Part shown: positions 1 to 4,794 of the stretch, piece by piece
Position numbering within the stretch: position 1 is the first letter of the stretch
Layout: every line of letters starts with the position of its first letter
Notes under the pieces: generated by a model
The model's input: only the letters and a program-made list of their open reading frames with translations
Told to the model about the DNA's origin: nothing
Database searches by the model: none
Program-made: the position numbers and the translations under genes
NCBI GenBank assembly: GCA_955652715.1
Contig: CATPBS010000062.1
Span: 1 to 8,054 of the forward strand
Direction of reading: 5' to 3'
DNA length: 8,054 nucleotides
DNA from: an uncultured Candidatus Udaeobacter sp.
GTDB lineage: Bacteria; Verrucomicrobiota; Verrucomicrobiia; Chthoniobacterales; UBA10450

Positions 1-108
1 AGACCAATGAGACCAATGAGACCAATGAGACCAATGAGACCAATGAGACCAATGAGACAAATGAGACCAATGAGGTCAATGAGGTCAATGAGACAAATGG
101 GACCGATG
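1..108. repeat. 9-bp tandem repeat array, truncated at window edge
   Basis: Twelve consecutive 9-bp units. The first six are identical AGACCAATG; later units drift (AGACAAATG, AGACCAATG, AGGTCAATG twice, AGACAAATG, GGACCGATG). Degeneration increases towards the rhodanese gene, so the freshest copies lie at the window edge and the array probably continues upstream. On the minus strand the unit reads CATTGGTCT, and no frame of that strand meets a stop within the array. The array lies just downstream of the stop codon of the rhodanese gene. It looks like a noncoding minisatellite; there are no spacers of CRISPR type. Confidence 0.95.
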
Positions 109-124
109 TAACGATGTAACGATT
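109..124. repeat. Short 8-bp repeat abutting the 9-bp array
   Basis: Two 8-bp units, TAACGATG and TAACGATT, follow the last 9-bp unit directly. Both repeat types end in ATG or a one-base variant of it, so this may be a decayed or length-shifted extension of the main array. It sits nine bases beyond the rhodanese stop codon. No terminator-like stem and T-run is visible in this tail. Confidence 0.7.
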
Positions 125-132
125 CAACGTTT

Positions 133-561
133 TTAACGCTTCCTCTTTAGCCACGCTTCCCATCCGCCTTCGAGCACGAATACGTCAGGAAGTTGCGCTT
201 CTCTGCGCAGGCGACGGGCAATTTCCCGGCTGGCGTTGCAACTCAGACTGCTGCAATACACAACAACTTTTTTTCCAGGCGACCACACCGCCAGAAATTG
301 CGGCAGCAATTCATTCCACCGGTCTTCATTCAACGACAGCGCCCCGGGAACATGATCGCGCGCGAACTCCTCGTCGGGGCGGGCATCGACCCAGATCGCG
401 TTGCCGCTCAATGTGCGCGCTTGATCGACAGTAACCAATTCCGACGGCAGAACGGCTGATTGCCACGATATCTTATGGCGAAAATAAACCGCCTCGCCCA
501 CGCCCGGAGCGATCGCGAGCGCTGCCAGAATGAGAACCTGGCCGATCAGCGAAGATCTCAC
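133..561 (-). CDS. Membrane-anchored single-domain rhodanese-like protein
   Basis: A 142-residue protein with one hydrophobic N-terminal segment (about residues 5-22, a signal anchor or uncleaved signal) followed by a single rhodanese fold (about 41-139). Family marks are the WVDARPDEEFARDHVPGA stretch (57-74, CH2A-like motif), the active-site strand and loop VVVYCSSLSC, and the C-terminal LEGGWEAW. Cys103 is in the catalytic position. A second cysteine, Cys108, sits in the same loop, so a disulfide or relay chemistry rather than simple sulfur transfer is possible. The start is GTG, three bases after the TAG stop of the DUF1573 gene and in the same frame, with no Shine-Dalgarno sequence; translation probably depends on coupling. 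The domain assignment is strong. The substrate is unknown. Periplasmic or outer-face location is inferred from the N-terminal segment and the exported neighbour. Confidence 0.9.
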   Translation of the reverse strand: MRSSLIGQVLILAALAIAPGVGEAVYFRHKISWQSAVLPSELVTVDQARTLSGNAIWVDARPDEEFARDHVPGALSLNEDRWNELLPQFLAVWSPGKKVVVYCSSLSCNASREIARRLRREAQLPDVFVLEGGWEAWLKRKR

Positions 562-564
562 TAT

Positions 565-1224
565 CTATTGAACGACCGGCGAATTAGTGATGCGTGCAGT
601 GGCGTAAAATACCTTTTGTGAATCCTCTGGTTGAATCGTCAGAGTCGAAGCAACAAGGTTTTTCGTTTCCTGAGGTTGGACGTCGATTTTGAACTCGCCG
701 TTATCCTTTTCTTCCACTTTGGTTTGAAAATCCGGACTGGATGAGGTGACCTTGATATGCTTCACAGTGAACTCTTTGCCGACCTTCACTGTGATCGTCT
801 TCGGATCCGGTTTGTCACCCTGCTTCCAAAAAACAAATGTCGGATTGATCTCCAATTGCTGCGGGACAATCGTCCTGAGTGTGAGGACCATCTTGGAATT
901 CGTGGGATCATCGGTCTCCACGGTCACCGTTTTCACCTGAAGACCGGTGCGATCGCCAATGTTAAAAGTGGCTGTAATCTCCCCGGTCCCGCCTGGGGGT
1001 ACTTCGTCCTTCTGGGTTTGTGCAGTAGTGCAACCGCACGAAGCGTGAACAGACTTAAATCGCACCGGCGTCTTGCCGGGGTTCTGATATTTGAAATGGC
1101 CTATCGCCTGTTTGTCGGCAGGCGTTGGATGCAGCTCGATCGTGGTCTGATCCCATTTCAATTCGGCGCGTGCGCTAAGGCTGATGATGATCGACAGGGC
1201 AAAAGCAACGATGTGTGTTTTCAT
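565..1224 (-). CDS. Exported DUF1573 domain protein
   Basis: A 219-residue protein with a clear signal peptide (residues 1-20, hydrophobic core AFALSIIISL, likely cleavage after SARA). The N-terminal half is a DUF1573 domain, an Ig/ASH-like beta sandwich. Its markers are the FKYQNPGKTPVRF strand (44-56), the conserved SCGCTTA motif with Cys63 and Cys65, and the VPPGGTGEITATF segment (75-87). The C-terminal half (about 125-215) looks like a second beta-sandwich repeat without cysteines. The start codon overlaps the rmlD stop as ATGA, and the gene ends one codon before the rhodanese GTG. DUF1573 proteins have no settled biochemical role; binding or redox use of the CGC motif is an inference. 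The adjacent exported rhodanese makes shared thiol chemistry plausible. Confidence 0.92.
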   Translation of the reverse strand: MKTHIVAFALSIIISLSARAELKWDQTTIELHPTPADKQAIGHFKYQNPGKTPVRFKSVHASCGCTTAQTQKDEVPPGGTGEITATFNIGDRTGLQVKTVTVETDDPTNSKMVLTLRTIVPQQLEINPTFVFWKQGDKPDPKTITVKVGKEFTVKHIKVTSSSPDFQTKVEEKDNGEFKIDVQPQETKNLVASTLTIQPEDSQKVFYATARITNSPVVQ

Positions 1225-2132
1225 TTTTTGGAATAGAACCGCGTAATATAATCAGCAACCGCGTCCCGCCAAGTGCGAGGTGGGGTGCCTGTCAACCCTG
1301 TGTATTTCGCAGCCGAAAGCACAGAATAAACCGGACGGCGTGCGACCCAGTTTGCCATGTCCTTCATTTTGAGCGCGCCGACTGTTCTCGCTTTCACGGG
1401 AACACCAGCCTGGTGACAACAGTCCAACGTCCATTGCGCGTATTCCTGCCAACTGCATCGGCCAGTGTTGGCGAAATGCATAATCCCTTGGAGATGGCCT
1501 GCCGTCAGGCCGTCCGGCGCGGGCGCGCGCCGGCTCCAACCATCCAAAATGCGTCCAACTATCTCAGCGATGTCCAGCGTATAGGTGGGCGCGGAAAATT
1601 TGTCTGCGATTGCAGCGACTTCCTCATCTTGCGCTGCCCGCTTGATTATCCCGTCAATAAAACTCGGCCGGTCAGGACCAAACACCCAGGAGACGCGGAT
1701 GACGAGATGCCGATCTTCCGCCGCAAGAACATTCTTCTCTCCGGCCAGCTTTGATTCGCCGTAAACGCTGATCGGATTCGCTTCATCTTCCTCCGTGTAC
1801 GGTGCGCGTTTCTGGCCGTCGAAGACGTAATCCGTACTGACGTGAATAAGCTTCGCACGTTTTTCGCGGCAAATTCTCGCAAGAACGCCTGGCGCTTCGG
1901 CGTTAATCAGGAAGGCGCGATCCCGCTCGGTCTCGCAAAGATCGACATTAGTGAATGCCGCAGCATTGATAAGGAGGTCGAAATTCGTCGCGCGCAGTCT
2001 TTCGCGCACGTCATCCAAATTCGACAGATCGATCTGCGCGTGATTGAAGCCGGCGACGTCATATTTGTCTCGATATTCCCGAAGGAGCGCAGCGCCGAGC
2101 CGCCCGCCCGATCCCACGACGACAATTTTCAT
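1221..2132 (-). CDS. rmlD: dTDP-4-dehydrorhamnose reductase (RmlD family)
   Basis: A 303-residue extended short-chain dehydrogenase/reductase, of normal RmlD length. It would reduce dTDP-4-dehydro-L-rhamnose to dTDP-L-rhamnose with NAD(P)H in the cytoplasm. The nucleotide-binding GxxGxxG is at residues 7-13 (GSGGRLG). The family signatures are INAAAFTNVDLCE (55-67), STDYVFDG (99-106, Thr/Asp before the catalytic Tyr) and the YxxxK pair Tyr124/Lys128 in YGESK. The substrate-side region contains SWVFGP and the FSAPTYT motif (179-185). The ATG start places the Rossmann strand immediately at the N terminus. No clear Shine-Dalgarno sequence is seen. It lies 66 bp after rmlB, with the gap occupied by a palindromic repeat, and its stop overlaps the next gene. 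The rml partners rmlA and rmlC are absent from the window. A related sugar reductase of the same family cannot be excluded. Confidence 0.93.
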   Translation of the reverse strand: MKIVVVGSGGRLGAALLREYRDKYDVAGFNHAQIDLSNLDDVRERLRATNFDLLINAAAFTNVDLCETERDRAFLINAEAPGVLARICREKRAKLIHVSTDYVFDGQKRAPYTEEDEANPISVYGESKLAGEKNVLAAEDRHLVIRVSWVFGPDRPSFIDGIIKRAAQDEEVAAIADKFSAPTYTLDIAEIVGRILDGWSRRAPAPDGLTAGHLQGIMHFANTGRCSWQEYAQWTLDCCHQAGVPVKARTVGALKMKDMANWVARRPVYSVLSAAKYTGLTGTPPRTWRDAVADYITRFYSKK

Positions 2133-2137
2133 AGTTT

Positions 2138-2196
2138 TGTAGCGGCGATGTCTGATCGTCGTTTCATAAAATCGGCAGTCGGCGACTGCCGCTACA
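2138..2196. repeat. Compound palindromic (REP-like) element between rmlB and rmlD
   Basis: The outer arms TGTAGCGGC (2138-2146) and GCCGCTACA (2188-2196) are perfectly complementary. Inside is a second perfect hairpin, CGGCAGTC (2173-2180), loop GGC, GACTGCCG (2184-2191). On the left is a third stem, CGGCGAT (2143-2149) with ATCGTCG (2155-2161), with one G-T pair. The outer and inner stems share bases, so two alternative folds exist: one long stem or two hairpins. The element fills most of the 66-bp intergenic gap and is transcribed within the presumed operon. It may act as an mRNA stability or attenuation structure, or simply be a dispersed repeat. There is no T-run typical of an intrinsic terminator. 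Confidence 0.85.
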
Positions 2197-2198
2197 GT

Positions 2199-3188
2199 TC
2201 AATATCTTCCTGTGCGCTCGAGCAAGGGCTGCCACCAAGATGGATTGTCGACGTACCACTGAATTGTTTCCTCCAGGCCTTGCTTGAAATTACGGCGCGG
2301 TTTCCAATTCAATTCCCGTTGGGCGAATGAAGAGTCAATCGCATAGCGGCGATCGTGGCCAAGTCTGTCGGGCACGAATGAAATGAGGCTGTGTGGCTTG
2401 TCCAGTTGATCGAGAATCATTTTTACCAGATCGATGTTCGCCATCTCGTTATCGCCGCCAAAATTGTAAATCTGCCCCGGTTTCCCTTCGAAAAGCGCGG
2501 CGACAATGGCTGCGCAATGATCGCTCACGTGGATCCAGTCGCGCACATTCATACCGTCGCCATAGACTGGGAGCGGCTCGTCGCGGAGCGCCTTGATGAT
2601 CATGAGCGGGATTAGTTTCTCTGGGAACTGGTACGGGCCGTAATTGTTCGAGCATCGGGTCACCAGCGCATCCTGGCTGTAGGTCTTGTAAGCGGCGATT
2701 ACCAGAAGATCGGCACCGGCTTTGCTTGCTGAATACGGCGAACTGGGATCCAGCGGTGATTGTTCGGTAAATTTGCCGCCCGGCCCGAGCGAGCCATACA
2801 CTTCGTCTGTTGAGATTTGGACGAAGCGCTGGACGCCGTGGCGGCGCGCGCAATCCAGCAGCACGCTCGTGCCGATGACGTTTGTGTGAATGAAGTTGAG
2901 AGGATCGTTGATGCTGCGGTCCACGTGCGATTCTGCTGCGAAATTGATGACCGCGTAAAAGCGATGCTCGGTCATCAGAGCGTCCATTTGGTCGGCGTTC
3001 GCGATATCGGCTTTGAAAAATTCGTAGCGTTCGCCATGTTCCTCGACCACGCCATCGAGATTGGCTAGATTGCCTGCGTAAGTGAGTACATCCACGTTGC
3101 TCACGAACGCGGGCTTGTAATGTTGCAAAATATACCGAATAAAGTTGCTCCCGATGAATCCGCAGCCACCGGTTACAAGAATGCGCAT
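2199..3188 (-). CDS. rmlB: dTDP-glucose 4,6-dehydratase (RmlB)
   Basis: A 329-residue extended SDR enzyme that converts dTDP-glucose to dTDP-4-dehydro-6-deoxyglucose using bound NAD. Visible signatures are GGCGFIG (residues 7-13, GxxGxxG), NVDVLTYAGNLANL (31-44), the NFAAESHVDRSI stretch (82-93), the catalytic STDEVYG (126-132, Thr-Asp-Glu), YSASK (Tyr152/Lys156), NNYGPYQFPEKLIP (181-194), YGDGMNVRDWIHVSDH (209-224) and RLGHDRRYAID (275-285). The usual RPGHD reads RLGHD here. It is slightly shorter than many RmlB proteins (about 350), ending after a normal helix. The ATG start is fixed by the N-terminal Rossmann strand. That start codon overlaps the probable start codon of the divergent membrane-protein gene, so its promoter must lie inside that gene. 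It is the first gene of the minus-strand rml unit. Confidence 0.96.
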   Translation of the reverse strand: MRILVTGGCGFIGSNFIRYILQHYKPAFVSNVDVLTYAGNLANLDGVVEEHGERYEFFKADIANADQMDALMTEHRFYAVINFAAESHVDRSINDPLNFIHTNVIGTSVLLDCARRHGVQRFVQISTDEVYGSLGPGGKFTEQSPLDPSSPYSASKAGADLLVIAAYKTYSQDALVTRCSNNYGPYQFPEKLIPLMIIKALRDEPLPVYGDGMNVRDWIHVSDHCAAIVAALFEGKPGQIYNFGGDNEMANIDLVKMILDQLDKPHSLISFVPDRLGHDRRYAIDSSFAQRELNWKPRRNFKQGLEETIQWYVDNPSWWQPLLERTGRY

Positions 3189-4779
3189 GGCAGCGCGTAC
3201 TAGCAGCGCCGAGGACAGCGCGCCAGCAGAATCTTCTCCCGCAGTCGCGGGACTGCGCAGCCAACTGCAACACTGGAAGGCTCATCTCGCGGAGACAGAC
3301 TGGGCCCCCTGGTTAATCATGGGAGTCGCAGTGTTCCTGCGCTTTTTCCTTCTGGGCATCAAACCGCCACACTTTGATGAAGGCATTAACGGGTGGTTTG
3401 TCGATCAAGTGATGAAAAATGGGTTTTACCGGTACGACCCGACGAACTATCACGGGCCTCTTCATTTCTATGTGCTGCTGCTTTCGGAAAGTTTGTTTGG
3501 CCGGAATGTTTGGGCGTTGCGGTTGCCTGTCGTTTTCGTAAGTATCGGTTGTGTCTGGATGACATTGAAGTTCGAGCCATTGGTCGGACGGAACACAAGC
3601 CGAATAGCCGCGCTCGCCATGGCGGTTTCCCCCGGCTTCGTTTTCTACGGGCGCTACGCAATTCACGAAGTCTGGCTGGTTCTCTTCACGATGATGTTCA
3701 TTCTCGGATTGCTGGGGCTTTGGAAATACGGGACCGTCGGTTACCTATGGTGCGCCGGGATAGGGTTCGCCGGAATGATCCTGACGAAGGAGACGTACAT
3801 CATCCATCTGGTCTGCGCGGTAGCCGCAATTCCTGTGTTGATGGTATCCAATCTTCTCAGTCGCGTTCCTGACGCAAAGCCAGCCAGGCAAACGTGGACC
3901 TATGTCGATCTGGCGATGGTTATTATCGTGGGCGCAGCGGCGGTCATTTTTCTCTATTCGGGGACTTTCTTTAACTGGAGCGGGGTAAAAGGCCTGTATC
4001 AGGCGTGTAAGGCGTGGTTTCAAACTGGCGAAGCAGGCCACGGCCATGAAAAACCGTGGTACTACTTCTTGCAATTGACGGCTCGCTACGAGTTGCCCGC
4101 ACTCGCGGGGCTGGCTCTTTGTTTATTTTGCCAGGGCTTTAAGAACCTAAGCCTTCGTTACCTCGCTATCTTCGGTGTAGGCACATTTTTCGCCTACAGT
4201 TACGTCCATTACAAAACACCGTGGTGCATCATCAACATTGCGTGGCCGTTTCTGTTTATGTTTGGCGCAGCAGCTTTGCTTGTTAAAACCAGATATCGCC
4301 GCGCAATTTATGTTATCTCAGCGGTCCTACTGTGTTACGCGCTTGGATCCTCGATCTCGCTCAACTACTTCCGCTGCACGACTGATACCGAGCCGTACGT
4401 GTATGTTCAGACTTACAACGACATGTTCAAACTAACGAGACCGCTTCTCACGTTAGCGAAGAAAAACCCCGCCTACTATCACCTGACAGGACATTTGATC
4501 CGCTCCAGTGTTTATCCGCTTCCGTGGGTGCTGGGCGATTTCGACCGAGTCGGCTATTACGAAGGAGGCAACATGCCAGCAAATCTGGACGGTGATTTTC
4601 TGCTCGTGCAAGAAGACAAAATTGCTCAAGTCGAAGCGAAGTTACGCGGCTCGTATTACACGCAACCACTGCGACTTCGAAATTATCAGGACACGTCAAA
4701 GCTCTATTTGAGCGCCAAGGTTTTTAAGGAATTTTTCCCTGGCAAACAACCGGATTTTGTCGGTAAAGGACCAGGCTAG
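3187..4779 (+). CDS. TIGR03663 / Agl23-like multi-spanning membrane protein (GT-C type)
   Basis: With the ATG at 3187 this is a 530-residue protein: a hydrophilic Ser/Ala-rich N-terminal tail (1-38), about ten hydrophobic segments (first at 41-58, last near 371-390) and a soluble C-terminal domain (about 395-530). It shows the TIGR03663 pattern: HFDEG after the first membrane segment (Asp64-Glu65, the usual GT-C acidic pair), NGFYRYDPTNYHGPLHFY (78-95), YGRYAIHEVW (154-163), LTKETY (199-204) and HYKTPWCIIN (341-350). The family is annotated as flippase-activity-associated protein Agl23 and relates to dolichyl-phosphate-sugar mannosyltransferases. A role in moving or using lipid-linked sugars at the membrane follows from the family, not from direct evidence. 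Upstream in-frame starts at 3181 (ATG), 3154 (ATG) and 3145 (TTG) run deeper into rmlB. ATG 3319 would cut the first membrane helix. Start choice is therefore uncertain. Confidence 0.88.
   Translation: MAARTSSAEDSAPAESSPAVAGLRSQLQHWKAHLAETDWAPWLIMGVAVFLRFFLLGIKPPHFDEGINGWFVDQVMKNGFYRYDPTNYHGPLHFYVLLLSESLFGRNVWALRLPVVFVSIGCVWMTLKFEPLVGRNTSRIAALAMAVSPGFVFYGRYAIHEVWLVLFTMMFILGLLGLWKYGTVGYLWCAGIGFAGMILTKETYIIHLVCAVAAIPVLMVSNLLSRVPDAKPARQTWTYVDLAMVIIVGAAAVIFLYSGTFFNWSGVKGLYQACKAWFQTGEAGHGHEKPWYYFLQLTARYELPALAGLALCLFCQGFKNLSLRYLAIFGVGTFFAYSYVHYKTPWCIINIAWPFLFMFGAAALLVKTRYRRAIYVISAVLLCYALGSSISLNYFRCTTDTEPYVYVQTYNDMFKLTRPLLTLAKKNPAYYHLTGHLIRSSVYPLPWVLGDFDRVGYYEGGNMPANLDGDFLLVQEDKIAQVEAKLRGSYYTQPLRLRNYQDTSKLYLSAKVFKEFFPGKQPDFVGKGPG
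3237..3257. repeat. Two mutually exclusive hairpins near the rmlB start
   Basis: Two stems share the same bases. TCCCGC (3237-3242) can pair with GCGGGA (3247-3252). Alternatively CGCAGTC (3240-3246) pairs with GACTGCG (3251-3257). Both are perfect with four-base loops. The GCAGTC...GACTGC arms are the same as in the inner hairpin of the rmlB-rmlD element, so this may be a related repeat remnant. It lies about 50-70 bp upstream of the rmlB start, in its probable leader or promoter region, and inside the N-terminal coding part of the divergent gene (Ser/Ala-rich tail). Function is unknown. Confidence 0.5.
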
Positions 4780-4794
4780 GCAGGGCGCGTTTCG

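Noticed and set aside
1..124. CRISPR array
   Set aside because: The units are 9 bp and contiguous, with no spacers and no cas genes nearby.
757..1236. 159-residue plus-strand open frame opposite the DUF1573 gene
   Set aside because: The opposite strand encodes a signal peptide and DUF1573 motifs; this frame has no recognisable features.
1215..1754. 179-residue plus-strand open frame opposite rmlD
   Set aside because: It is antisense to a gene with full RmlD motifs; its translation is Arg/Cys/Pro-rich without domains, typical of a GC-rich shadow frame.
3115..3143. Plus-strand promoter TTGTAA-17-AATAAA inside rmlB
   Set aside because: The match to consensus is weak and chance hits are common; kept only as a hint in the start-overlap finding.
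3145..3186. Upstream TTG/ATG starts for the TIGR03663 gene
   Set aside because: They would only add a Pro-rich stretch that is antisense to the highly conserved rmlB N terminus; ATG 3187 is the last start before the membrane helix region that needs no deep overlap.
2449..3285. 278-residue minus-strand frame overlapping rmlB
   Set aside because: It is a shifted frame of rmlB, very Arg-rich, with no domain; rmlB itself has all catalytic motifs.
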